A stretch of DNA of 64,000 nt from Virgibacillus natechei (GTDB lineage Bacteria > Bacillota > Bacilli > Bacillales > Amphibacillaceae). Positions 27,955 through 37,030 of this stretch are shown piece by piece. Location: the NCBI RefSeq assembly GCF_026013645.1, contig NZ_CP110224.1:2232001-2296000 (forward strand), read 5' to 3'. How positions within the stretch are numbered: the first letter of the stretch is position 1; every line of letters begins with the position of its first letter. Below the pieces are notes generated by a model. That model worked only from the letters and a program-made list of their open reading frames with translations, ran no database searches and was not told the DNA's origin. Both the position numbers and the translations under genes were made by a program.

Positions 27955-28116
27955 AATTTATCACAGTTTAACGGGTAGTAAAACTACTCCCACCTCAAAA
28001 ATGGAGTAAGACGAAAATTTCAGGTGGGAGTTAACTGCCCGTATAAGCCCGATTGGTTCAACTAATATTCAGTGGGGAGAACAAAACCTCCACTGAATGA
28101 AGTTTCACTTTATGTT
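27955..28116. repeat. Nested palindromic element, possible IS-derived relic
   Basis: Three strong stems are visible: ACGGGTAGT/ACTGCCCGT (27971-27979 with 28034-28042, one G-U), ACTCCCACCT/AGGTGGGAGT (27986-27995 with 28022-28031) nested inside it, and TTCAGTGG/CCACTGAA (28068-28075 with 28090-28097). The final 22 bases (28092-28113) recur at 175-196 inverted with one difference. No transposase ORF is present. Subterminal hairpins of this kind recall IS200/IS605-type ends; that link is inference. Confidence 0.5.
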
Positions 28117-28185
28117 TTTATCATTTCAATATTAAAGGTGTTTTTCTATCGTTTATATATTCGAATGGACAAAAGCACGTGCATA

Positions 28186-28226
28186 TTTATAGAAAAACGA
28201 TACGGTCCCTAAAGGCCGTATCGTTT
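28186..28226 (-). terminator. Terminator of pheST
   Basis: AAAAACGATACGG (28193-28205) pairs perfectly with CCGTATCGTTTTT (28214-28226). The T-run is part of the stem's distal arm. Confidence 0.88.
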
Positions 28227-28237
28227 TTCATCTATTA

Positions 28238-30664
28238 TTATGATCGAACATGTGCATTAAATTTAGTATTTACGGTCTCTATAATTTTTTGATAGGATTC
28301 TTCTACTTCATGGTCTTTCAATGTTTTATCAGGGTGCTGATAGAGTAAGCTATAAGCGATCGATTTCTTACCTTCGGCTAAATTATCACCTTGATAAACA
28401 TCAAAAATTTGCACGTTTTTCACAAGTGGTGCCCCTATTTCTTCGATCGTAGACTTTACTTCACCTGCTACTACATGATCATCTAAGGTGAAAGCAATAT
28501 CTCGTGTAACAGATGGATATTTTGGTATTTGATTATAGCTTGGCTCATTGTTGTAAGCTGCAAATACCTCCTCCATGTTCACATCAAACACATACGTTTC
28601 TTTTACATTCCTATTTTTCGCCTGGATTGGATGTAATTGGCCAACGAAGCCAATGGTTTTATTATGAACAACTACTGTTGCACATCTGCCAGGATGCATT
28701 TTAGGAAGCTTTGCTTGTTCAAATGTAACCGGAATGTTTAGATAATCAAATAACCCTTCTACGATTCCTTTCACAACATAAAAATCTACTTCCTTCTTCT
28801 CTTGTTGCCATTGGTGTTCCAGCCACTTTCCTGTTAATGCTCCGGCTAATCGTAAGTGTTCGTCTGGTTGTTCTGTTACCTCTTTTTCATTTGAAATAAA
28901 TATGGAACCAAGTTCGTAATAGCTCAGGTCTATTTGATTTCTGGCCTGATTATAAGCTAATGTGCTTAATAATTCCGGCAATATGCTTAAACGCAGATAT
29001 TTATGATCCTCACTCATTGGCATTGCTAGTTCAACAGGTTTCGGATCTTTAGCCTTAATTTCTGGACTGATTAATGTTGAAATATAATGCTTGTTTGTTA
29101 AAGAATATGTCATCGTTTCCATCAGCCCGACGCTTTGCAGATAGTTTTTCACATTTCGCTTTAATTGTTGACGCTCAGTTAGCGATCCGGCATGTGATGC
29201 TCCCATTGGCAATGTGAATGGTAAATTATCATACCCATAAATCCGGGCAACTTCTTCTAACATATCTTCAAATATCTTAATATCCTGACGCCGTGTAGGT
29301 GCATAGACGATAAAGTCTTTATCATTCTGCCTGAAATTGAAACGGAGCTTATTTAAAATATGGACGATTTCTACGGTTGAAATTGCTGTTCCCAGTCGGT
29401 TGTTAATTTCATCCACATTCATTTCTACTGTTTTTTCTGTATAATTCAGTTGATCAATTTCAACAGCGTTTCCAAGAACTTCTCCTTCGGCATATTGCTG
29501 TAACAACTGGCAGGCTCTAAGTCCCGCAGCCTTCACACGGTTAGGATCAATACCTTTTTCAAAACGGCTACTCGATTCACTGCGTAACCCCGTATCTTGC
29601 ACTGTTTTTCGTACAGCAGTTGGTGCAAAATAGGCCGCTTCCAATAAAACAGTTGTGGTTTCTTCCGTTACTTCAGTACTTGCTCCCCCCATCACACCAG
29701 CTAGCGCAATAGGATCATTTCCATCCGTTATCACAAGGTGATCTTTTGATAAAATTCGTTCTTTTTCATCTAGTGTAACTAGCTTTTCTCCTTGCTTAGC
29801 TGTTCGCACCAGTATTTTTTCAGATTGAAGTCGATCGTAATCAAAAGCATGTAACGGTTGTCCGTATTCAAGTAATACATAATTTGTAATATCAACAACA
29901 TTGTTGATCGGACGAATCCCGGAAGCCATCAAATAGTTAGCAATCCATGGTGGGGAAGGTTTTATTACAAGATTTTTAATCATAAATGCGCCATAATACG
30001 GATTCAAATCAGTATCTTCGATCTCTACATTAATGTACGCGTTCGCGTCCTCGTCACTTACTTCCACATCTTCATCCGGCAGGAGAATCGGTTTATCTAA
30101 AATTGCAGCTACTTCATAAGCGACACCCAGCATAGACAAACTGTCAGCCCGGTTTGGGGTTAAATCAAATTCCAGTACAGCATCATCCAAATTTAATAAT
30201 GGACTAACACTTTCACCGATGATGGCATCGTCAGGAAGAACAACGATTCCATCTGTGATATCTTTTGGCAGGTATTGTTCTTTCAGTCCTAGTTCTTGCA
30301 TGGAACAAATCATACCATTTGATTCCACACCACGTAATTTCGTTTTTTTGATTTTAAAATTTCCAGGTAAAACAGAACCAGGCTGAGCGACAGCTACCTT
30401 TTGGCCTTGCATGATATTTGGAGCTCCGCATATGATTTGTAGTTTTTCTTCACCAACATCGACGCTGCAAAGGCTTAGCTTATCCGCATTAGGGTGTCTT
30501 TCACAGGTTTCGACATAACCAATAACCACGTCGTTGCTTTTTTCAGCTATATATTCAATTCCATCTACTTCAATCCCGGATTTAGTGATTTTTTCAGCCA
30601 GTTCCTCTGGGGTTAGATTTCCTAAATCAACATAATTTCTTAACCAGTTTAATGATACGAACAT
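28238..30664 (-). CDS. pheT: Phenylalanyl-tRNA synthetase beta subunit
   Basis: With PheS it forms the alpha2-beta2 enzyme that charges tRNA-Phe. The 808 residues show the EMAP-type tRNA-binding domain (HPNADKLSLCSVDVG and ICGAPNI), the B3/B4 editing domain, the B5 domain (RQDIKIFEDMLEEVARIYGYDNLP) and the C-terminal anticodon-binding domain (YPSVTRDIAFTLDDHV). The ATG at 30664 is preferred: it matches the B. subtilis start and lies nine bases from GGAGG; another ATG is two codons upstream. It follows pheS by 13 bases. Confidence 0.97.
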   Translation of the reverse strand: MFVSLNWLRNYVDLGNLTPEELAEKITKSGIEVDGIEYIAEKSNDVVIGYVETCERHPNADKLSLCSVDVGEEKLQIICGAPNIMQGQKVAVAQPGSVLPGNFKIKKTKLRGVESNGMICSMQELGLKEQYLPKDITDGIVVLPDDAIIGESVSPLLNLDDAVLEFDLTPNRADSLSMLGVAYEVAAILDKPILLPDEDVEVSDEDANAYINVEIEDTDLNPYYGAFMIKNLVIKPSPPWIANYLMASGIRPINNVVDITNYVLLEYGQPLHAFDYDRLQSEKILVRTAKQGEKLVTLDEKERILSKDHLVITDGNDPIALAGVMGGASTEVTEETTTVLLEAAYFAPTAVRKTVQDTGLRSESSSRFEKGIDPNRVKAAGLRACQLLQQYAEGEVLGNAVEIDQLNYTEKTVEMNVDEINNRLGTAISTVEIVHILNKLRFNFRQNDKDFIVYAPTRRQDIKIFEDMLEEVARIYGYDNLPFTLPMGASHAGSLTERQQLKRNVKNYLQSVGLMETMTYSLTNKHYISTLISPEIKAKDPKPVELAMPMSEDHKYLRLSILPELLSTLAYNQARNQIDLSYYELGSIFISNEKEVTEQPDEHLRLAGALTGKWLEHQWQQEKKEVDFYVVKGIVEGLFDYLNIPVTFEQAKLPKMHPGRCATVVVHNKTIGFVGQLHPIQAKNRNVKETYVFDVNMEEVFAAYNNEPSYNQIPKYPSVTRDIAFTLDDHVVAGEVKSTIEEIGAPLVKNVQIFDVYQGDNLAEGKKSIAYSLLYQHPDKTLKDHEVEESYQKIIETVNTKFNAHVRS

Positions 30665-30677
30665 CGTCATTTACCTC

Positions 30678-31712
30678 CTACGCATTATGATACTGTTTTA
30701 AAAATCGTTTATCGTTCGTATAAAATTGGCGAATATCATCCACACCATATTTCAACATAGCAATACGATCAGGGCCCATACCAAACGCAAATCCACTATA
30801 TATTTCGGGATCATATCCAGCCATTTCCAAGACATTTGGATGAACCATTCCGCCACCTAAAATTTCAATCCAACCCGTTTTTTTACATATGGAACAACCT
30901 GCTCCTTCACAAACCTTGCATGAAATATCCATCTCAACGGAAGGCTCTGTAAATGGGAAAAAGCTTGGTCGCAGCCTTATTTCACGGTCCTCTCCAAACA
31001 TTTTCTTTGCGAATACATCTAATATTCCTTTCAAGTCACTCATGCGGACATTCTTATCGACATAAAGGCCTTCGATTTGTGTGAATTGATGAGAATGTGT
31101 CGCATCATCCGTGTCACGTCTGTAAACTTTTCCAGGACAAATCATTTTCACAGAACTATCACCATCATAGCCAAGCATGGTTCTTGCTTGTACTGGAGAC
31201 GTATGTGTACGTAATAACAAATCATTTGTAATGTAAAATGTATCATGCATATCTCTTGCAGGGTGCCCTTCTGGTAAATTTAATGCTTCGAAATTAAAAT
31301 AATCCGTTTCTACTTCAGGACCTTCCCTTACCTCAAATCCCATTCCAATAAATAAATCCTCTATCTCTTCAATGATGTTTGTTAATAAATGTGGTCCACC
31401 TACTTGTACAGGTCGTCCAGGTAACGTAACATCAATCGCCTCTGTTTCCAATTGTTTTTCCAGTGCTTCTGATTCAAGTTTGTCGTTTTTCTCATCCAGC
31501 GCATCCGTGATCGTCTCTCTTACACGGTTGGCAATTTCACCAACTACGGGCCGTTCTTCTGCAGGTAGCTTTCCCATCCCTCTTAATACGCTAGTTAAAG
31601 AACCTTTTTTTCCTAAATATGTAACTTTAATAGCTTGAAGCTCTTTCATTTCTTGGGAATTATCTATACTTTCCAGTGCTTCTTTTTGAATTGCTTCTAA
31701 TTGATCTTTCAT
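30678..31712 (-). CDS. pheS: Phenylalanyl-tRNA synthetase alpha subunit
   Basis: Catalytic subunit of PheRS. The 344-residue sequence has an N-terminal coiled coil (about 1-85), class II motif 1 around [14 protein letters not shown], motif 2 [12 protein letters not shown] and [19 protein letters not shown], and motif 3 [18 protein letters not shown] CxxC/CxxC cluster in [19 protein letters not shown] is seen as in other Bacillus PheS. Expression is controlled by the T-box leader upstream. GGAGGTAATT precedes the ATG. Confidence 0.97.
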   Translation of the reverse strand: MKDQLEAIQKEALESIDNSQEMKELQAIKVTYLGKKGSLTSVLRGMGKLPAEERPVVGEIANRVRETITDALDEKNDKLESEALEKQLETEAIDVTLPGRPVQVGGPHLLTNIIEEIEDLFIGMGFEVREGPEVETDYFNFEALNLPEGHPARDMHDTFYITNDLLLRTHTSPVQARTMLGYDGDSSVKMICPGKVYRRDTDDATHSHQFTQIEGLYVDKNVRMSDLKGILDVFAKKMFGEDREIRLRPSFFPFTEPSVEMDISCKVCEGAGCSICKKTGWIEILGGGMVHPNVLEMAGYDPEIYSGFAFGMGPDRIAMLKYGVDDIRQFYTNDKRFLKQYHNA

Positions 31713-31733
31713 CTAAAATTACCTCCTTCATAT

Positions 31734-31993
31734 AAAAAAAGCCTAATCCCTAGAAAAGGGACGAGGCTTTTATTCGCGGTACCACCCTTGTTGACACATA
31801 TATGTATCCAACTCAAAAAATGATAACGGATTAAACATCCGGAACACCTTTACTCCCTTTGTGTAAGGTCCAAGTGTCAGCTCCAGAGTGAAATAATAAC
31901 ATTTAATACGACGGAAATACTCTCAGTCCAGGTATTTCCTCCCTTTCTCGCTGCTAATTGCTATTTGGCTCTTTCAAGGCTTTATTACTATTA
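31734..31993 (-). ncRNA. T-box leader of pheST
   Basis: The minus strand carries the conserved T-box GGGTGGTACCGCG (31775-31787), whose bulge senses the uncharged tRNA end. A Rho-independent terminator follows (AAAGCCT/AGGCTTT with inner TCCC/GGGA, ending in seven T, about 31734-31771). Stem I lies upstream, with an AGCGAGA motif and a candidate TTC specifier in TATTTCCG. Uncharged tRNA-Phe should favour the antiterminator and read-through. Confidence 0.93.
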
Positions 31994-31999
31994 ATATAT

Positions 32000-32028
32000 A
32001 TTATAAGTATTTTACTTGTAGCTTGCAA
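32000..32028 (-). promoter_or_regulatory. SigA promoter of pheST
   Basis: On the minus strand TTGCAA (32023-32028), 17 bases and TATAAT (32000-32005). It overlaps the end of the upstream methyltransferase gene. Confidence 0.78.
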
Positions 32029-32764
32029 CCATTTTTACGTGGTACATTAAAATACCTGCTGCCACACTCACATTAAGGGACTCGGCTTTTCCATATATTG
32101 GAATATTAACAATAGTGTCTGCTAGTTGTAATAATTCACTTTGAACTCCCGCACCTTCATTCCCGACAATTAATGCTACCTTTTCAGAGACCTCCACTTC
32201 ATTATAGCTCCGTGCATTCATAAGTGCAGTAGCCCATACATTAAATCCATTCTTCTTTAATTGAACGATTTCTTCTTGAAGATTTGCTTGATAAATTGGA
32301 ATATGAAAAATAGATCCTTGTGTTGAACGGATTACTTTATCATTATACAAATCAACGGTTTCATTACCTAAGACAATTCCACTAAATCCACTGGCATCAG
32401 CGGTTCTAATGATTGTTCCCAAATTTCCAGGATCCTGTACCGAATCAATCAGAAGCATATGATTACCAGTCCACTTATCAGGGAAATGTATACCCACAAC
32501 TGCAGCTATTCCCTGTGGGGTTTTTGTTTGAGATATATGTTGAAAAACATGATCGCTTACCACTTCAATAGAGAATTCCGTGCTCCAATCTGGTAATTCA
32601 ATCGTATCTTGAACAATAATCTCCAGAATCGTCCAATCACTATCCTTAGCTTCTTCAAGTAAATGAAGACCTTCAATGAGAAACGTTCCTGAATCCGTAC
32701 GCTCTTTTCTTTTATGTAACTTACGCCACGCCTTGACCTTATTATTTTTCACTGATGTAATCAT
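32012..32764 (-). CDS. ysgA: SpoU/TrmH-family RNA 2'-O-methyltransferase
   Basis: A 250-residue SPOUT-fold enzyme that probably methylates 2'-OH of an rRNA or tRNA nucleotide with S-adenosylmethionine. It has the substrate-binding N-terminal domain (GTFLIEGLHLLEEA) and the three SpoU motifs: DSVQDPGNLGTIIRTADASGF, VALIVGNEGAG and IPIYGKAESLNVSVAAGILMYH. The target is not known. The start at 32764 (MITSVKNNKVKAW) aligns with B. subtilis YsgA; longer in-frame starts at 32785 and 32803 exist and no start has a strong ribosome site. Confidence 0.93.
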   Translation of the reverse strand: MITSVKNNKVKAWRKLHKRKERTDSGTFLIEGLHLLEEAKDSDWTILEIIVQDTIELPDWSTEFSIEVVSDHVFQHISQTKTPQGIAAVVGIHFPDKWTGNHMLLIDSVQDPGNLGTIIRTADASGFSGIVLGNETVDLYNDKVIRSTQGSIFHIPIYQANLQEEIVQLKKNGFNVWATALMNARSYNEVEVSEKVALIVGNEGAGVQSELLQLADTIVNIPIYGKAESLNVSVAAGILMYHVKMVASYK

Positions 32765-32802
32765 ATTTTTTTCAGTCCTATCCATTATTTCTACTATGAT
32801 CA

Positions 32803-32832
32803 TACATATTTTGACTAGTAGCGGTCAAACTA
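32803..32832 (+). promoter_or_regulatory. Candidate SigG promoter of sspI
   Basis: TACATA (32803-32808), 17 bases, then CAAACTA (32826-32832) resembles forespore SigG promoters (TGAATA, CATACTA). It lies about 35 bases before sspI, a forespore gene. Confidence 0.45.
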
Positions 32833-32866
32833 TCCTTAGAAGAATTTAATAAAAGAGGTGAAGCAA

Positions 32867-33091
32867 ATGGATCTAAATTTACGAAAAGCAATTCTATCCA
32901 ATATTTCTACAAATGATCAAGATCAACTGGAAGCCACCATCTCAGAAGCAATTCAAGATGGAGAAGAGAAAATGCTGCCAGGACTAGGGGTTATGTTTGA
33001 ATTAATCTGGAAACAATCAGCTGATCAGGACAAACAAGAAATGGTGGATGCATTAGAACAAGGTGTCAAACAAGCTGTAGACACAGAATAA
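32867..33091 (+). CDS. sspI: Small acid-soluble spore protein SspI
   Basis: A minor spore-core protein made in the forespore. The 74 residues contain the family block [29 protein letters not shown] and the C-terminal ALEQGVKQ, closely matching B. subtilis SspI (YsfA). The ATG at 32867 is chosen because AGAGGTG lies six bases upstream; a GTG three codons earlier is less likely. It is monocistronic, divergent from ysgA and closed by a strong terminator. Confidence 0.96.
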   Translation: MDLNLRKAILSNISTNDQDQLEATISEAIQDGEEKMLPGLGVMFELIWKQSADQDKQEMVDALEQGVKQAVDTE

Positions 33092-33097
33092 TAAAGT

Positions 33098-33133
33098 AAA
33101 AGAGATAGATGCTATTATGCATCTGTCTCTTTT
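33098..33133 (+). terminator. Terminator of sspI
   Basis: AAAAGAGATAGATGC pairs with GCATCTGTCTCTTTT (one G-U), with the T-run in the distal arm. Confidence 0.9.
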
Positions 33134-33164
33134 GAAAAAACCTCAGCTGCCGCCTCATTTTTCC

Positions 33165-33240
33165 AGAGGCTAGAAGTCAGGGGGCGGATTGGTAGAAATC
33201 GGCGCAATAGCCGATTTCACTATCTAAACCTTCTAGCCGA
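33165..33240. repeat. Nested palindrome downstream of sspI
   Basis: Outer arms GGCTAGAAG (33168-33176) and CTTCTAGCC (33230-33238) enclose a perfect 9-bp hairpin, GAAATCGGC/GCCGATTTC (33195-33203 with 33210-33218). It is more GC-rich than its surroundings and lacks a T-run. It looks like an inserted repeat unit, although no second copy is in the window. The rest of 33240-33371 shows nothing further. Confidence 0.45.
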
Positions 33241-33371
33241 ATAAGTAATGATCTCTTATCTTTTTAGAAAATCCGTATAATTTTGCATCTGCTAAAGAAA
33301 ACAAGATACATATTGCTTTTATAAATCCCTAAGGGTAAAATAGATTTATGCTCTAAAAGGGAGATTTTTAT

Positions 33372-33986
33372 ATGGAAATAAGAAATTTACAGCAAATAGT
33401 CCAAAACAAAACGACGTCTCATTTAACACCTACTGATTCATCCACCCAGCAATCCCCGTTTATCAGCACATTTGAACAAATGTTTCAGCAAAAATTAAGC
33501 GAGACGAGAGCACGTAGTAGTATACCAATGCAGCAGCATAATTTTGGAAGCAGTGTCGAAAATACATATCCATTTTATAATACTACAGGAATTGCAAACC
33601 CTGTATCCCCAACGCAATTTGATAACAATATTACTCAATCAGCCAGAAAGTATGGTATTGACGAGAAGCTCATTCATTCTGTTATTGAGGCAGAATCCAA
33701 TTATAATGCAAATGCCAAAAGCCATGCTGGGGCAGAAGGGTTGATGCAATTAATGCCTGAAACAGCAAAAGGACTCGGAGTTACCAATTCGTTTGATCCA
33801 GGGCAAAATATAGATGGTGGTACAAAATATTTAAGTCAAATGCTAAATCGTTATAATGGTAACGTTAAATTATCCCTAGCTGCATATAACGCAGGACCAG
33901 GAAATGTGGATAAATACCAGGGAATCCCACCATTTGATGAAACACAGAATTATGTACAAAAAGTGATGAATTCATACCAAGCATAG
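33372..33986 (+). CDS. Lytic transglycosylase (SLT domain)
   Basis: Cleaves the glycan strands of peptidoglycan, forming 1,6-anhydro ends. The 204-residue protein has a polar, Gln- and Ser-rich N-terminal third and a C-terminal SLT domain (about 85-200). The catalytic Glu108 is in AESNYNANAKS, with AEGLMQLMPETAKGLGV (121-137) and LAAYNAGPGNVDKY (169-182). No signal peptide is visible, as in the B. subtilis homologue YjbJ, which it resembles. An AAAGGGAG site precedes the ATG. It is flanked by its own terminator. Confidence 0.9.
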   Translation: MEIRNLQQIVQNKTTSHLTPTDSSTQQSPFISTFEQMFQQKLSETRARSSIPMQQHNFGSSVENTYPFYNTTGIANPVSPTQFDNNITQSARKYGIDEKLIHSVIEAESNYNANAKSHAGAEGLMQLMPETAKGLGVTNSFDPGQNIDGGTKYLSQMLNRYNGNVKLSLAAYNAGPGNVDKYQGIPPFDETQNYVQKVMNSYQA

Positions 33987-33987
33987 C

Positions 33988-34015
33988 AAAGGCTGTCCAA
34001 AGGACAGCCTTTACT
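33988..34015 (+). terminator. Terminator of the transglycosylase gene
   Basis: AAAGGCTGTCC (33988-33998) pairs with GGACAGCCTTT around a 3-base loop, right after the stop codon. Confidence 0.85.
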
Positions 34016-34136
34016 TTATGCCAGGGCAAGGAGGTAGGTATTTCCGCAGCGGGGTAAAAGTATCATCCTTCATTTCAAGTTCGTCTTTTATATCAACTCC
34101 GAAAATTTAAAAGCCACCATACTTACGAGAAACGCT

Positions 34137-35222
34137 TTAAGCTAAAATCAATTCTTTTACTGTATCAGCATCCAATTGTTTAATCGTTTCTACAATTAAC
34201 TTCACCGCATTTTCAAAGTCATCACGATGTAAAATTGCTGCATGTGAGTGAATATAACGTGTTGCAATCGTTATCGATAATGATGGAACCCCGTTTGCCG
34301 TCAAATGAATGGCACCTGAATCTGTTCCACCTGCCGCAATCGAGGCATATTGATACGGAATATCGTGCTCATCAGCAGTATTCACTACGAAGTCACGTAC
34401 ACCTTTATGCGAAATCATTGATGCATCATATAGAATAATTTGAGGACCATCCCCTAATTTGCTGTCCGCATCCTTATCAGAAATACCAGGCGTGTCACCA
34501 GCGATACCTACATCTACCCCAAAACCAACATCTGGTTCAATGGCATGTGCAGAAGTACGCGCACCACGTAGTCCAACCTCTTCCTGGATCGTTCCCACAC
34601 CATACACAATGTTTGGATGATTAACACCTTTAAGCTGTTTTAACACTTCAATCGCAATCGCAATACCAATTCTGTTATCCCAGGCTTTTGCCAATAACAT
34701 TTTTTCATTTTTTAATGGTGTAAATTCAAAATAGGGAACAATAGAATGACCTGGTTTGATTCCAAATTCTTTCGCTTCATCCTTACTTGACGCACCGATA
34801 TCAATAAACATTTCTTTAATATCAACCGGTTTCTTACGCGCCTCTGCTGAGAGGACATGTGGTGGCTTTGAGCCTATAACACCAGTCACATCTCCATTAT
34901 CACCCATAATGGTCACACGCTGTGCTAACATTACTTGATTCCACCAGCCACCGACTGTTTGAAAATAAACAAATCCTTTATCGTCTATTCGAGTTACCAT
35001 AAACCCTATTTCATCCAAGTGTCCAGCAACCATAATCTTCGGGCCATTTTCATCACCTGTTTTTTTAGCAATCAAACTGCCTAGATTATCTGTAAAAATT
35101 TCATCAGCATATGGTTTGATATAACGTTTCATCACATCTCTTGCTTCTTTTTCGTTTCCTGGAATACCTCTTGCATCTGTTAAATCTTTAAGCATTGTAA
35201 GCGTTTCATCCATTTTTGTCAT
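34137..35222 (-). CDS. ysdC: M42-family metallopeptidase (glutamyl aminopeptidase type)
   Basis: A 361-residue cytoplasmic di-metal aminopeptidase. Metal and catalytic motifs are visible: [34 protein letters not shown], the [10 protein letters not shown] segment and [12 protein letters not shown] near the C terminus. These proteins form dodecameric shells that trim peptides. The start at 35222 ([11 protein letters not shown]) aligns with B. subtilis YsdC and is ten bases from GGAG; an in-frame start 18 codons upstream lacks support. Confidence 0.95.
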   Translation of the reverse strand: MTKMDETLTMLKDLTDARGIPGNEKEARDVMKRYIKPYADEIFTDNLGSLIAKKTGDENGPKIMVAGHLDEIGFMVTRIDDKGFVYFQTVGGWWNQVMLAQRVTIMGDNGDVTGVIGSKPPHVLSAEARKKPVDIKEMFIDIGASSKDEAKEFGIKPGHSIVPYFEFTPLKNEKMLLAKAWDNRIGIAIAIEVLKQLKGVNHPNIVYGVGTIQEEVGLRGARTSAHAIEPDVGFGVDVGIAGDTPGISDKDADSKLGDGPQIILYDASMISHKGVRDFVVNTADEHDIPYQYASIAAGGTDSGAIHLTANGVPSLSITIATRYIHSHAAILHRDDFENAVKLIVETIKQLDADTVKELILA

Positions 35223-35303
35223 ATGTAATTTACTCCTTCCATTAGTATCCGTAACAAGTATAACTGCTTTAATCAAAATAATAAAATATTTAGGCTAATT
35301 AAC

Positions 35304-35789
35304 TTAATAGCCTTGATTTTGTCGATCATAATTTACTTCATTTTTCTTCAAATATGCGCTTTGTATATCGGCCTCTGTGAATCCAAGCAATGCTCCTAGC
35401 TGCAAATATGCTTCAAATAAGTTTATATAAGTTGCTTGCGTTGGTTTTTGTTTAAACGTTACACAAGCTTCAAATACACGGTTAAATTGTTCGGTTTCAG
35501 AATGAGTGATTTCCTTCAATTGCCTGCTATCATAACGAAATCCTTTGTCTATCCCTAATGACAGAATAAAGTGGACCCCGTCAACGTATTCCTCTAATAT
35601 TACACTTTTTTCATTTCGTGGTTTGTTACTCCAAAATTTAAATGTTCTTGTCTCATTTGCTAATTCACCGAGCTCTACCAATAATGCAAGATATTTTTCT
35701 TGGAAAACGTCCTTCTCCAATAAATCATGTTTTGTTTCAATATACTTGTCCAATTGCGCTTGCATCGAAAACAATGCTTTCCAGTCCAA
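35304..35789 (-). CDS. Dimeric all-alpha dUTPase
   Basis: Likely hydrolyses dUTP to dUMP and pyrophosphate, limiting uracil in DNA. The 161-residue protein carries the all-alpha NTP-pyrophosphohydrolase motifs: LLVELGELANETRTFKFW (about 32-49) and ILEEYVDGVHFILSLG (about 64-79), whose Glu and Asp residues bind magnesium. It is unrelated to trimeric dUTPases. It starts at TTG, seven bases after GGAGG. Another dNTP substrate cannot be excluded. Confidence 0.85.
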   Translation of the reverse strand: MDWKALFSMQAQLDKYIETKHDLLEKDVFQEKYLALLVELGELANETRTFKFWSNKPRNEKSVILEEYVDGVHFILSLGIDKGFRYDSRQLKEITHSETEQFNRVFEACVTFKQKPTQATYINLFEAYLQLGALLGFTEADIQSAYLKKNEVNYDRQNQGY

Positions 35790-35895
35790 TTAAATTCCTC
35801 CATTTCATTTTTAGCAAACCACAAGTGCTTTCTAAGAATCTCTTTAACGAATGCCACGGTTTCTAATGATTGTACCACGATTTATCTGGGAATAG

Positions 35896-35924
35896 TGAAA
35901 CTAATTACCGGATTAAATCGTATA
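35896..35924 (+). promoter_or_regulatory. SigW-type promoter of ysdB
   Basis: TGAAAC (35896-35901), 17 bases, then CGTATA (35919-35924) matches the SigW consensus TGAAAC-N16-CGTA with one extra spacer base. ysdB belongs to the SigW cell-envelope stress regulon in B. subtilis. Confidence 0.8.
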
Positions 35925-35955
35925 ATAGTATAACAAACTACATGGAGGGTTGGAT

Positions 35956-36348
35956 ATGGTTATTATCCTGTTTAGAATCTTAATTGTTATAGCACTAGCT
36001 CTCCTCGTCTATACATTGATTCAATATCTCCGAAATCCACAAAGACAATTACGTATGGCTAAAGAATCAAACGACTTCTTCTTTTTGGACGAACCAAATA
36101 ATGCCAAGAAGAATTTTCAATTCGTCTACAAAGGTTGTTTTTTTGAAGGGGTTAAATACCTTGGTACTACAGAAGATTCATTTGAAGTGGTCGACATTCA
36201 TGTTACCGTAGATGATCCGTTAGAATTACGGGGACTAACACGAGAAGATTTATATTTTTTAGAGAAAGAAATACTCATCCGCTATCACCATGCCAAAATA
36301 GAATGGAAACATCCAATCAATCAATTACTGCTTACAGGTATGGAATAA
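35956..36348 (+). CDS. ysdB: YsdB, SigW-regulated membrane-anchored protein
   Basis: A 130-residue protein with one N-terminal membrane helix (about 2-22) and a cytoplasmic domain rich in aromatic and acidic residues, with FFFLDEP, NFQFVYKGCFFEGVKYLG and FEVVDIHV. The function is unknown. It is a member of the envelope-stress regulon in B. subtilis, and the SigW-type promoter here supports the same control. The ATG at 35956 fits GGAGGG better than the TTG at 35950. Confidence 0.87.
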   Translation: MVIILFRILIVIALALLVYTLIQYLRNPQRQLRMAKESNDFFFLDEPNNAKKNFQFVYKGCFFEGVKYLGTTEDSFEVVDIHVTVDDPLELRGLTREDLYFLEKEILIRYHHAKIEWKHPINQLLLTGME

Positions 36349-36354
36349 AAAAAT

Positions 36355-36392
36355 CACTCGTCATTATTTAAATTGACGAGTGTTTGCTTTTT
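36355..36392. terminator. Bidirectional terminator between ysdB and the VTT gene
   Basis: CACTCGTCA (36355-36363) pairs with TGACGAGTG (36374-36382). TTTGCTTTTT follows on plus and GATTTTTTT on minus. It overlaps the last codons of the convergent gene. Confidence 0.8.
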
Positions 36393-36964
36393 ATACCAAC
36401 TTGAAAAAATTCCTGCCAGTTAATTATAATTTCTTTTCTTCTCAAGATATAAATAAATGGGAGTAATGCCGTTAGAAATACGAAGATGTGAAATGGGGTT
36501 AAATTAGATATCCAGCCTCCTATTGACGTGTATACAAAGGCTAAGGGAATATTGGATAATAAAGATGATTTCGTGTAATCCTTAAAATTTGCGGAGATCT
36601 CAATTAAGCATAAGGATAAAAGATGAAAATGGATAAACGGTACAAGACGAAGTAGCGTGATTTGTGATGTCGTTAATTCAGAATTCTGACCTATCATTTT
36701 CTTTTTAACACGTACCAGTTTATTAAATGATTTCGGCATCCACGTTATAATGAAATAGAAAATAATACTAGATAACGTAATACCAATAATGGAATACAGC
36801 GTTCCTGCCACAGCTCCAAACAAAATACCACCGGAAATACATATAAAAACAACAGGAAGAAAAAACAATGGCCGTAATAAATGAAAACTAATGAACAGGA
36901 TTGGGGCGAATAATCCACCAGTTTCAATGAAAGCCATTAAATAATTTCCAAAAAGCTCCATCAT
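36368..36964 (-). CDS. VTT-domain (TVP38/TMEM64, DedA-like) membrane protein
   Basis: A 198-residue integral membrane protein with about five hydrophobic segments. The VTT signature region is seen around RPLFFLPVVFICISGGILFGAVAGTLYSIIG (about 31-61) and RLVPFIHFHLLSL. Relatives include lipid scramblases and DedA-type flippases for undecaprenyl phosphate; this member's substrate is unknown. The expected glycine-rich GxxxG-like loop is present. It starts at the first or second of two adjacent ATGs behind GGGGAGG. Confidence 0.82.
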   Translation of the reverse strand: MMELFGNYLMAFIETGGLFAPILFISFHLLRPLFFLPVVFICISGGILFGAVAGTLYSIIGITLSSIIFYFIITWMPKSFNKLVRVKKKMIGQNSELTTSQITLLRLVPFIHFHLLSLCLIEISANFKDYTKSSLLSNIPLAFVYTSIGGWISNLTPFHIFVFLTALLPFIYILRRKEIIINWQEFFQVGIKSKHSSI

Positions 36965-37030
36965 CTACCTCCCCTTCCAGAGCCGAACATGAAGCTCTAC
37001 TAGTACATGTATATGACAATAGACGAGCCT

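Noticed and set aside
33165..33240. Palindrome as the sspI terminator
   Set aside because: A better terminator with a T-run lies at 33098-33133, and this structure lacks a T-run.
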